This document shows positions 1-7,749 of a DNA stretch of 23,595 bases, piece after piece. Each line of letters starts with the position of its first letter. Position 1 is the stretch's first letter. Below the pieces are notes generated by a model that ran no database searches, was not told the origin of the DNA, and saw only the letters and a list, made by a program, of their open reading frames with translations. Both the position numbers and the translations under genes were made by a program. The DNA lies in assembly GCA_002483085.1 (NCBI GenBank), contig DLHF01000041.1, positions 1,702 to 25,296 of the forward strand, written 5' to 3'. This DNA is from Ignavibacteria bacterium UBA7675. GTDB taxonomy: Bacteria; Bacteroidota; Ignavibacteria; Kapaibacteriales; UB7675.

Positions 1-22
1 CTCATGGAGAACTCATGGAGAA
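1..22. repeat. Two tandem copies of an 11-bp unit at the left window edge
   Basis: The unit ctcatggagaa occurs twice in direct tandem (1-11 and 12-22). The array may continue to the left of the window. It lies just upstream of the promoter-like motif of the oxidoreductase gene. No function can be assigned from two copies. Confidence 0.6.
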
Positions 23-47
23 CTGTACACCAATTGGTAAAAAGCTG

Positions 48-55
48 TATATTTG
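48..55 (+). promoter_or_regulatory. Bacteroidetes-type -7 element (TATATTTG) for the two-domain oxidoreductase
   Basis: TATATTTG matches the TAnnTTTG -7 consensus described for Bacteroidetes and lies 37 bp upstream of the ATG at 93. The same octamer occurs before the flippase gene and before tRNA-Val. No TTTG -33 box is visible at the usual spacing, so this is only a candidate. Confidence 0.4.
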
Positions 56-92
56 TGCTTTATTGAAATTGTGCTCATAAAATGGGAAATGA

Positions 93-2264
93 ATGCTCCA
101 GGTCGTCCAGCATAGGAAATCAGGCGAATTGACAGTAGCAGAACTCCCTGCCCCGTCGCTGCGCGGCGGAGGCGTACTGGTTCTGACAAAAGCTTCTATG
201 ATAAGCTCCGGTACCGAACGCGCATCTGTGGAGATGTCGCAGGCATCGATGCTCGGTAAAGCGCAAAAGCAGCCCCACATGGTGAAGCAGGCCATAGAAA
301 TTGCTAAACGCGAAGGAATTCTCGCTACTTACCGGAAGATTCAAACCAAGTTAAACAGCTTTAAAGAACTTGGTTATAGCTCCGCAGGTGTGGTGTTAGA
401 ATCCTCGGTGACAGGATTTGTGCCGGGCGACTACGTAGCCTGCACCGGAGGGTCGGGTACAGGCGAATTTGGTACTCATGCAGAAATGGTGTTTGTCCCT
501 CATAACCTTGTTGCCCGGATACCCGAAGGAGTGAGTTTCAAAGAAGCTGCATTTACGACTCTCGGTTCCATTGCTCTCCAAGGGGTTCGCCAAGCAGAAC
601 TTCGCCTTGGTGAGTATGCTGCTGTTGTCGGACTCGGGCTGCTAGGACTGATCACGGTTCAGTTGCTGAAAGCCAATGGCTGCCACGTCATCGGCATGGA
701 TGTAACCGACGCCAACTTTGCTCTGGCTAAAAGCTTGGGCTGCGATCAGTGCGTGATAAGCAATTCTGATGCTGTGAGCGCTGTAGAAGCATTTACCCAT
801 GGCTACGGAACTGATGCAGTTCTGCTTACAGCGGCTACAAGATCCAGCGAGCCCATGGAACTGGCCATGGAGTTCGCCCGCCCAAAATCGAAGGTTGTAG
901 TTGTTGGCGATGTCGGGCTCACGATCCCACGTCCCCCTTTCTTTACAAAAGAAATTGACGTGCGAATCTCGTGCTCGACCGGCCCAGGACGCTTTGATGC
1001 CGAATACGAACAAAAAGGAACAGATTATCCTATCGGCTATGTGCGCTGGACAGAAAAGCGTAACTCCGAGGCGATTCTGAACCTGATCGCACAAAAGAAG
1101 CTCAATGTCGCCGATCTTATTACGCATAATTTCCCTATTGCAGAAGCAACGAAAGCCTACGACCTCATCACTGGGAAAATTGCAGAGCGCTATCTCGGTG
1201 TAGTGATTACCTACCCTGAACGCCCTGATGCGGTGCGCTCAATCAAAACAGTACATGACTATAGTGCCCTATCGGGCGCACAAGGCGACGTTACTGTTGG
1301 TTTCATAGGCGCGGGTATGTTTGCCGAACAACACCTTGTTCCACATCTGCGGAACTCCGGGGCACGACTCCGCGGTGTCGCCAACTCGCGTCCAGTAAGT
1401 GCTATGTCGGCAGGCAAAAAATTTGGGTTTGAATTCTACTCCACAGATACACAGGAAGTATTCCGCGATCCAGCGATCAACACAGTGTTTATTGCAACAC
1501 GGCACGACTCGCATGCTCGCTATATCGTAGAAGCACTCAAGCATCGCAAGCATGTATTTGTTGAAAAACCGCTCACAGTTACCGAAGAGCAGCTTCAGCA
1601 GGTCCGCGAAGCTTACGAAGAAGCTCGCCCTTACTATACTCCTGCTATTATGGTGGGATTCAACCGCCGATTTAGCGCGCCATTTCGCGACATAAAGAAA
1701 TTTTTTAGCGATCAACATGAGCCATTTGCCATTACGTACCGGGTAAATGCACTCAAGCTCCCACCTGGCTACTGGATTTACGATGAAAATCAAGGTGGCC
1801 GAATTATCGGTGAGGGCTGCCATTTTATCGACTGTATGCAGTTTCTTACAGAAGCCCGCCCTACCCGTGTTTTTGCCTCTTCTATCCACACCTCCAATAT
1901 CAAAGAAGAGAACAGCGACACAGTCAGCGCATCAATCTCTTACTCTGACGGTTCGGTGTGCACGCTGATCTATACAGCTAATGGCGATAGTGCTCTACCT
2001 CGTGAATACTGCGAAGTATACTCAGGCGGCAAGGTAGCAGTAATGAATAACTTCAGGGAAGTGTCGTTCTACAACGGCTCGCGCAAACGAACTCAAAAGT
2101 ACGATGGTGGGATGGGACATCGCGAGGAGGTACAGCATTTTCTCGATATCATAACGGGGAAATCGGCGCCGACAATTACTTTTGAATCAGTCTGCGACAC
2201 AACGCTTGCGACGATACGCATTATGGAATCGCTTGTAACGGGCCAAGCACAGGAGGTTGCTTGA
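93..2264 (+). CDS. Two-domain oxidoreductase: medium-chain dehydrogenase fused to Gfo/Idh/MocA domain
   Basis: The 723-residue protein has an N-terminal alcohol-dehydrogenase-like (MDR) half and a C-terminal Gfo/Idh/MocA half. The MDR Rossmann glycines are in VVGLGLLG (G180, G182, G185). The second nucleotide-binding motif is GFIGAGMF (from G403), followed by the Gfo/Idh/MocA signature EKP (E491, K492, P493). The position where zinc-dependent members carry the catalytic cysteine reads SSGTE, and there is no four-cysteine structural zinc loop, so classical zinc catalysis is unlikely. Proteins of this double architecture are known from surface polysaccharide clusters, where they are thought to oxidise or epimerise nucleotide sugars; the substrate cannot be read here. 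The gene stands alone on this strand, and the flippase and methyltransferase nearby support a glycan role. The ATG at 93 gives the expected family length of about 700 residues. Confidence 0.88.
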   Translation: MLQVVQHRKSGELTVAELPAPSLRGGGVLVLTKASMISSGTERASVEMSQASMLGKAQKQPHMVKQAIEIAKREGILATYRKIQTKLNSFKELGYSSAGVVLESSVTGFVPGDYVACTGGSGTGEFGTHAEMVFVPHNLVARIPEGVSFKEAAFTTLGSIALQGVRQAELRLGEYAAVVGLGLLGLITVQLLKANGCHVIGMDVTDANFALAKSLGCDQCVISNSDAVSAVEAFTHGYGTDAVLLTAATRSSEPMELAMEFARPKSKVVVVGDVGLTIPRPPFFTKEIDVRISCSTGPGRFDAEYEQKGTDYPIGYVRWTEKRNSEAILNLIAQKKLNVADLITHNFPIAEATKAYDLITGKIAERYLGVVITYPERPDAVRSIKTVHDYSALSGAQGDVTVGFIGAGMFAEQHLVPHLRNSGARLRGVANSRPVSAMSAGKKFGFEFYSTDTQEVFRDPAINTVFIATRHDSHARYIVEALKHRKHVFVEKPLTVTEEQLQQVREAYEEARPYYTPAIMVGFNRRFSAPFRDIKKFFSDQHEPFAITYRVNALKLPPGYWIYDENQGGRIIGEGCHFIDCMQFLTEARPTRVFASSIHTSNIKEENSDTVSASISYSDGSVCTLIYTANGDSALPREYCEVYSGGKVAVMNNFREVSFYNGSRKRTQKYDGGMGHREEVQHFLDIITGKSAPTITFESVCDTTLATIRIMESLVTGQAQEVA

Positions 2265-2408
2265 TCATCAATAAATTGACTCGGCATATCAGCAGACAAC
2301 ACAGAGCCTGTTATGCACTTTGCGAGAAAATGCTTGTCTTGCACAGCAGCATATACAAAGCAAACAATCGCGCGCCAGCCGCCTGAAACGCGTACCCCAA
2401 GCGAAGCT

Positions 2409-2480
2409 CGACAACCCGGCTTGCTATTTCATTTAGATCGCGGCAGCCAGAACGTCGCTGAGGAGGTCCAAGAACTGTTG
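2409..2480 (+). pseudogene. Fossil fragment of an IS3-family transposase (OrfB core)
   Basis: The 288-bp gap between two convergent genes (2265-2552) holds one recognisable piece. One frame reads GLLFHLDRGSQ followed by a segment ending in EEVQELL. This resembles the integrase-core block of IS3-family OrfB, typically FHSDRGSQY with EEFQELL downstream, and includes the second Asp of the DDE triad. The first Asp, the catalytic Glu and the downstream YN-R-H block are absent. The frame stops at 2502-2504, and flanking sequence in all three forward frames gives no convincing extension. It is therefore a decayed remnant. No terminal inverted repeats are visible, and I see nothing else in the gap. 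Confidence 0.42.
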
Positions 2481-2552
2481 ACTGGAAGCTCTATTACAGC
2501 GTGATTATTCAATCTGCATCGCAGTAACTCTATAACCTATGTTGTGTATTTT

Positions 2553-3596
2553 TTATGGATGAATCTTGCGCAACTCCACCCACTGCCCCTTGCCGAGATC
2601 TCCGCGCATCAGCTGTCCTAGTAAAGGCAATGACCGTAACGCCATTAGACTGATTAAAGGTATCTGGCACATATAGCGAAGCAATCTGTTGGACACAGCT
2701 TCGGAACGATTGAAAATTGAACCTGGTTTCTTGGTGTACTGGTTATAGCGCTGTAGGGAAAACTCCAAGAAACGCCATATTTTTGATTCGGGCTCACGCT
2801 TATGCTGTTCCACTCGCCACCCAAATCGCTGTGCAATCATCTGAAAGCTTTTTTCGTTCCAACGACCTACATGGCATGGCGCCATGTCTCCTAATGCATG
2901 ATGTTCTTCGTTAAACTGGACACGCCGGTCGTTTGGCACGGCAATATAGAGCAGAGCATTATCGGTCGTTATCTCATTTAGTCGCCCAAACAGAGGGTCA
3001 AGATGGTCGAGATGTTCGAGCACTTGAAACATGCAGACAATGCCAAAATGGCACCTGTAGCGCTCAATATCCAGCTCTCGGACATCTGTAGGAAGACAAG
3101 TAATACCCGCAGATTCTATTTTCTGTTTTCCATACTGAGAGTATTCAAGCGTGACAATACGATCTGCAGGGATCAGCTCATCCGCAATCCTTCGAACAAA
3201 AGCCCCATCGCCAGCTCCAATCTCAAGCATTGCAACATTATTCGACAGACTTCCATCCTGAATATACGAACGCAGACAAGTGTCTGTCTGCTCGAACTCC
3301 CATTTCCAGACCGGGTAGCGCGGCGCCTCATACAATGTGCTATAGAATTCACTATCGCCAGCTACAAAAGGATCGGAGAAGCAGAAACTACAGTTCTGGC
3401 ACCTTACAAATGCGGCATTTCCCCCTTTCCACAACCGTCTAATGACTTGCTGCATACGCTCGTTCCTGCTGTGCTCGCGCTCCTTAAGAAAGAACCACTG
3501 CGCAGCTTCCTCGCTGGTAATCTCATATAATACTTCGGCTCGTTTATCGCTGCAAACAGGACATATCGCTTCGCGAAATCTGCGGTCATAATTCAT
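2553..3596 (-). CDS. Class I SAM-dependent methyltransferase with N-terminal cysteine motif
   Basis: The 347-residue protein starts with a possible zinc-binding cluster (C12, C15, then C66, C69, C72). A class I methyltransferase fold follows, with SAM-binding motif I as EIGAGDG (residues 125-131). A later stretch reads VLEHLDHLDPL, typical of Methyltransf_23/11-type enzymes. N-terminal CxxC pairs followed by this fold are common in methyltransferases of polysaccharide and sugar-nucleotide clusters. The substrate is not readable. The ATG at 3594-3596 lies 10 bp after the stop of the large T9SS cargo gene on the same strand, so the two are probably co-transcribed, with this gene second. It converges on the oxidoreductase gene across the fossil-bearing gap. 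A role in modifying a surface glycan is inferred from context only. Confidence 0.8.
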   Translation of the reverse strand: MNYDRRFREAICPVCSDKRAEVLYEITSEEAAQWFFLKEREHSRNERMQQVIRRLWKGGNAAFVRCQNCSFCFSDPFVAGDSEFYSTLYEAPRYPVWKWEFEQTDTCLRSYIQDGSLSNNVAMLEIGAGDGAFVRRIADELIPADRIVTLEYSQYGKQKIESAGITCLPTDVRELDIERYRCHFGIVCMFQVLEHLDHLDPLFGRLNEITTDNALLYIAVPNDRRVQFNEEHHALGDMAPCHVGRWNEKSFQMIAQRFGWRVEQHKREPESKIWRFLEFSLQRYNQYTKKPGSIFNRSEAVSNRLLRYMCQIPLISLMALRSLPLLGQLMRGDLGKGQWVELRKIHP

Positions 3597-3606
3597 AGTA
3601 ATATTC

Positions 3607-6600
3607 CTACAGCTTAACCAAATGTGTCATGACACGCGCACCACCTATACTTACCACTACCGTATAAATACCCGATGGTACATCGTCAAGGCGAAGCGTG
3701 TTATATTGCAATCCAGGTACGAGGTCTACTTCTGCATCGTATACACGCTTACCTAGAGCATTTACAACAAAAATATGTGCTTTTTCTGTTTTCTTCGCAT
3801 TGATTTGCAAAGTAAAGAGGCCATCCCCAGGATTAGGATAGATCGAAAGCCCTTCCTCATACTCTTCAGCAATAGATGTAAAAGCAATAGTAATCTCATC
3901 CGATAACACCTGGCATCCTAATCTATCCGTTATCTGTACGCGATAGGTGCCGGGTAATGTAGGAATATACTCCCGATGGATGCCGTTGTAAATACCAACT
4001 TGCTGGTAAAACCACTGGTATGCGGCAGCTGGCGTTGCGGTAAGTATGAAACCGTCCCAGCTTATAACAGGTTTTGCTGGTAGAGCATATACTTCTCCCC
4101 ACACATATGCAAGCTGGCCTGCGCTGTTAATTGCCAAGAGCGTAAAAGCCCCAGGTTGCAGAATATTCGATAACACTACTCTCACCCGCACTCTTTTTCC
4201 CGGCAGTGTCTCTATGACCTCAATAGTAGCAATATTATCACTTTGAGCCGAATTGAGCTCAATCGAGCTTATACCATAGGCTTCGTCGATAAGTGTGACA
4301 ATTGTCTCGCCACATAGTTTTTCTACATCCAAAACAACAGGCATACAGCCTCGGCAATATACTCCCTCGGCTGCCGGCTGATATTGCGTATCGAAGCTGC
4401 CCTCGCTCCCATCTTTCGCACCAAAGGCTCCACCAGCACTTGAAGTACCATGAATTCCTCCCCGCATATCGACATGGACTCGGCCTACAGACAAACTATC
4501 GCTACGCAGTAAAATCCAACCACCGCTTCCTCCGCCACCGGGTCCAGAAGACGTAGGTGTATTGGTAAATGCTCCTCCATTCCCCCCTCGAACATTCACA
4601 GACACATCTTCAGCTATAGCTCTCGCCGTCAGCATAACAGTACCACCAGCACCACCACCACCGCAACCGTCGGGATTAATAAAAGAAGTATCATTAGCAG
4701 CATGAGCTCCACTCGCAGAAATCCTCCCTCTGCCCGCATTTCGCACCATTGAAGCCTCTATCACCACAATACCACCACCAGGAGCTCCTCCAGACCCGTG
4801 TTCGTGGTTTGCATGCCCAGCGCCACCGCCACCACCCATTAGTAACTTGCCGTCAAAATTTTCCATTTGTCGGCCTCCCTGACCAGCAGCAGTCTTTATA
4901 GTCCCCGTTACTCCCAAATAACCATATCCACCATTGCCGCCTGCTGTACGGCTCCCACCGCCACCGCCACCTGCATTATGGTTGTTCCCACCACCACCTG
5001 CATTGGCAGGAGCACCTTTACCGTAAATAAAACCATTATCTCCGTTGCCCGCCAAACCTTCTCCTTTTCGTGCCCAGTAGCATCCCTTATCACTCATAAA
5101 CTCGTTGTTATGGGGATTGCGTGCGCAGCCCGGAAAATTTTCATATACGCCACCGCGAAATCCCCGGCCACTCACATCAATAAGGCCGTCGAGAATAAGA
5201 CATTCAGCAGTGAAGGCAAGTACTCCACCCGTTTGCCCATTCCATGGAAGACAGGTAAGCGTATCGGTCACCGTTATATGATCGTAATGTGGCACGCGGA
5301 TAAGCTGTAAAGCCCGGCTGACATCATATTGATGATTGTGTAAAGCAGCCATGACTGTTATATCAGCGTTCTGAACCGAACGAATAATCGCATACTCGTA
5401 GCTGCCGGCACCGTTGTAGGAAATAATCTGTCCGTAGTCTATCGTATTGGACGTGTCAATATGAGCACCCTGCATCTGGATGAGAAGCACGGTATCTCCT
5501 ACATCAAATCCCACAGAATTATCAACCGTTATGCGGTTTGCGGTATAGTTTATAGCTCGCACCACAGTATAAGTATTTATGACACCTGAAATTGAATTGC
5601 ATGTGACATTGCATTCGTTGACGGTGATAGCAACCTGATCCGAGGAACTACATCCATACTCGTTCGTCGCTGTCACCGTATATGTAATGGTTTGTTGTGG
5701 ATAGGCAGAAGGCTCAGCACAGTCAGTACAACTAAGCCCTGTAGAGGGAGACCAAAGATAGGACACACCACCTGAAGCTCGCAGCCGCACAGTATCACCT
5801 TGGCATATTATGACATCTGCTCCGGCATCAGCGACAGAGGCAGGTGCTCTACCAACACGGATCGTATCACGCCCGATACAACCGTTTTCATCCATTACTG
5901 TTACGTTGTATTCCATATCTGTAGCCGGAACAGTAATAGAGGAAGTAGTAGCGCCATTGGACCAGGAGTATGTTTCAAAGTTATCTCCTGCCGATAATAC
6001 AAGGTTCATACCTGCGCACAAAATGGTGTCTTTCCCCAAGGAAGGAACTGGTGGCTCGAATACTATGACGTCGGTGATAACTGTATCTCTGAGCATATCT
6101 TTTACATAAACCACCGAGATAGTAAACCGACCAGCTTCCGAATAGAGATGCGAAACCCGGTTACCGGTATCGGTATTGTGTAGTCCTGATGCAGGGTCGC
6201 CAAAATTCCAGACAAGCGAATCAATAGTTCCCTGCACCTCGGCAGTCAATATCATAGTATCGCCGAAGCAGGTGGGAGCCCATGATATGTTCACAAAAGG
6301 AATGTCGGCAAAAAGATTTTGCATAAAATTGGTCAGTCCAAGACGGCTTTGTCGACCTTCAAGAAAAAAACCGTTATTAATAAACCCACATTGAGCTCCC
6401 AATTCATTTGGTCGCTCGATAACCCCCAAGTATTGGCTGTCCATTTTTGCCATATATATCCGGCCATCCGGTGCTATTTGTAATGCTCCCCACCACACAT
6501 TAGATACCTCACCGAGAACAACACGGGACGCAAGTATCTGATTAGCACTGCCAGCATTGAGATTGTACTGCTCCAGCCTTCCAGAGTTAGGATAGTTTCC

Positions 6601-7434
6601 TGAGCTAATATAGAGTTTTGTATTATCAGGCGAGAACTCCACACCGTAGGTTCTCAGAGGGTTTGAAAATACAATAGGTTCGGAAACGACTTGACCAGTT
6701 TGTGAGTCGAAGGCAAAAAGCTCTACGCTAAAAGCATCGCGTATAGCAGCGGCGAGCCAGTTACCGTCTGGTGATGCCTTCAGTGCTCCTGAGGCGAAGA
6801 AACCGCCGTTGGGATGTACAGCTCCGGCTGTTGATACAACTGCGGAAGAAATTCCCGACTCATTCAGCAGATAGCTATAGAAGTTGTTATTACCCTGTCC
6901 GTGTGCTATAATCCAGAAATCTTTACCGTTTGTATGGTGAATAGCTGTTATTTTTTCGGTTGCCTGCTCCAGCAAAAGCGTATTTTTTATCTCTATATCG
7001 CCCATGCCTCCATCGCGCGTCATATCCACAACCGAGTAATGAATAGATATTGGTTGCTGTTCGGAGGCGCCAACAGAAAACACATAATAGCGACCGGGAT
7101 GCAAAGGCTGAGGAATAATTATACCGGACTGTACACTAGATGGATGCCCGGCAAGCCCCTGGCCGTTCGGCATTTGTTGGTGGGCCCGGTTCCAAATAGT
7201 CCGGCCATCACTATAGAACAGGAGCTGGCCATTACCGTCAGAAATTGCAGAACATCCTTCATCAGTATTCAGCACACCATCAAGAAGGGGCTGAGGAGGA
7301 GTATCATTAAATGTTATGCCAGCACGAGCACCAAAGTACCAGTTATTACCTTCACGTTGTGCGCTCACATCAGCCACGCTATACATAAGCAAGACAAGTA
7401 TAGCAAGAGCCCGAATAAGAAGAAAGGCTTTCAT
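3607..7434 (-). CDS. Large T9SS-secreted surface protein (propeller-like, PKD/Ig-like, glycine-rich, type A sorting domain)
   Basis: I chose the ATG at 7432-7434 (1275 residues), because it begins a good signal peptide: MKAF, then a hydrophobic run, ending near VSAQ. A TTG six codons upstream is less likely. Residues 25-370 look like a repetitive beta-propeller-type domain (opening NWYFGARAG). A PKD-like domain (WNFGDP with downstream HLYSEAG) spans about 381-458. Two Ig-like modules with cysteine pairs span about 465-605. A long region (about 760-1010) is rich in glycine runs. The end (about 1195-1275) is a T9SS type A sorting domain: YPNPGDG, then PSGIYTVVV, ending MTHLVKL. T9SS cargo crosses the outer membrane and is usually anchored or released after removal of this domain. 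The domains suggest a structural or adhesive surface protein; no enzymatic motif is visible. The methyltransferase follows after 10 bp. Confidence 0.85.
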   Translation of the reverse strand: MKAFLLIRALAILVLLMYSVADVSAQREGNNWYFGARAGITFNDTPPQPLLDGVLNTDEGCSAISDGNGQLLFYSDGRTIWNRAHQQMPNGQGLAGHPSSVQSGIIIPQPLHPGRYYVFSVGASEQQPISIHYSVVDMTRDGGMGDIEIKNTLLLEQATEKITAIHHTNGKDFWIIAHGQGNNNFYSYLLNESGISSAVVSTAGAVHPNGGFFASGALKASPDGNWLAAAIRDAFSVELFAFDSQTGQVVSEPIVFSNPLRTYGVEFSPDNTKLYISSGNYPNSGRLEQYNLNAGSANQILASRVVLGEVSNVWWGALQIAPDGRIYMAKMDSQYLGVIERPNELGAQCGFINNGFFLEGRQSRLGLTNFMQNLFADIPFVNISWAPTCFGDTMILTAEVQGTIDSLVWNFGDPASGLHNTDTGNRVSHLYSEAGRFTISVVYVKDMLRDTVITDVIVFEPPVPSLGKDTILCAGMNLVLSAGDNFETYSWSNGATTSSITVPATDMEYNVTVMDENGCIGRDTIRVGRAPASVADAGADVIICQGDTVRLRASGGVSYLWSPSTGLSCTDCAEPSAYPQQTITYTVTATNEYGCSSSDQVAITVNECNVTCNSISGVINTYTVVRAINYTANRITVDNSVGFDVGDTVLLIQMQGAHIDTSNTIDYGQIISYNGAGSYEYAIIRSVQNADITVMAALHNHQYDVSRALQLIRVPHYDHITVTDTLTCLPWNGQTGGVLAFTAECLILDGLIDVSGRGFRGGVYENFPGCARNPHNNEFMSDKGCYWARKGEGLAGNGDNGFIYGKGAPANAGGGGNNHNAGGGGGGSRTAGGNGGYGYLGVTGTIKTAAGQGGRQMENFDGKLLMGGGGGAGHANHEHGSGGAPGGGIVVIEASMVRNAGRGRISASGAHAANDTSFINPDGCGGGGAGGTVMLTARAIAEDVSVNVRGGNGGAFTNTPTSSGPGGGGSGGWILLRSDSLSVGRVHVDMRGGIHGTSSAGGAFGAKDGSEGSFDTQYQPAAEGVYCRGCMPVVLDVEKLCGETIVTLIDEAYGISSIELNSAQSDNIATIEVIETLPGKRVRVRVVLSNILQPGAFTLLAINSAGQLAYVWGEVYALPAKPVISWDGFILTATPAAAYQWFYQQVGIYNGIHREYIPTLPGTYRVQITDRLGCQVLSDEITIAFTSIAEEYEEGLSIYPNPGDGLFTLQINAKKTEKAHIFVVNALGKRVYDAEVDLVPGLQYNTLRLDDVPSGIYTVVVSIGGARVMTHLVKL

Positions 7435-7749
7435 AGTGTATTCATTAAACAATGGTTTGAGAAGGTGACCAGAATAATATATAACTCAGACAGTTTTGTA
7501 AAGAAAAAAGAAGTTGTGGCACGAGTATATTAGCCCGCAAGTTTGGTCGCTGGCGCCGGTTGCAACATCGGTGCGATGAAGCATAGGGAACCACGCGAAG
7601 GTTGTGCTGCACGGTGCAGAGACCGAAAACAAGGGAAAGAACCGCTGCACTGTCATCGCAGAAACAATACAGGCAAACCTTTAGACAACTCCATAAGCAG
7701 ACTGGCACAAAACTATCGTTATATTTGCAAAAAAAAAAACAACTTCGTC
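7435..7749. other. 315-bp divergent intergenic region without a supported gene
   Basis: It separates the starts of the T9SS cargo gene (reverse) and the flippase gene (forward). Open frames across it show no recognisable protein and only alternative starts. The middle (about 7550-7665) has several possible pairings: tgcgatga at 7572-7579 with tcatcgca at 7653-7660, the hairpin ctgca-cgg-tgcag at 7607-7619, and aacc/ggtt at 7589-7603. These could form a leader or small RNA, but none matches a known RNA family I can recall, and such short pairings also occur by chance. A -7-like motif precedes the flippase; no clear TAnnTTTG was found for the reverse gene. Confidence 0.4.
7720..7727 (+). promoter_or_regulatory. 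Bacteroidetes-type -7 element (TATATTTG) for the flippase-led gene cluster
   Basis: TATATTTG lies 22 bp upstream of the ATG at 7750, and an A-run separates it from the coding sequence. This would give a very short 5' leader. No -33 TTTG is visible at the expected distance. If used, it could drive the forward cluster from the flippase through the gldM-like gene. Confidence 0.42.

Noticed and set aside
2313..2504. A 63-residue small protein gene in the convergent gap
   Set aside because: Only the part that resembles an IS3 transposase is recognisable, and the rest shows no coding character, so a decayed fragment is the better explanation.
4400..5160. Repetitive GGN-like stretches that might suggest a CRISPR or satellite array
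   Set aside because: They are irregular, keep the reading frame and encode the glycine-rich domain of the T9SS cargo protein. There are no conserved repeat and spacer units.
7543..7680. SRP RNA, RNase P RNA, tmRNA or cobalamin riboswitch in the divergent region
   Set aside because: The conserved core sequences of these RNAs, as I know them, are not present.
7543..7749. N-terminal extension of the flippase from a TTG start
   Set aside because: The extra 69 residues are polar, Arg/Cys-rich and unlike any flippase start; the ATG at 7750 begins a normal first segment.
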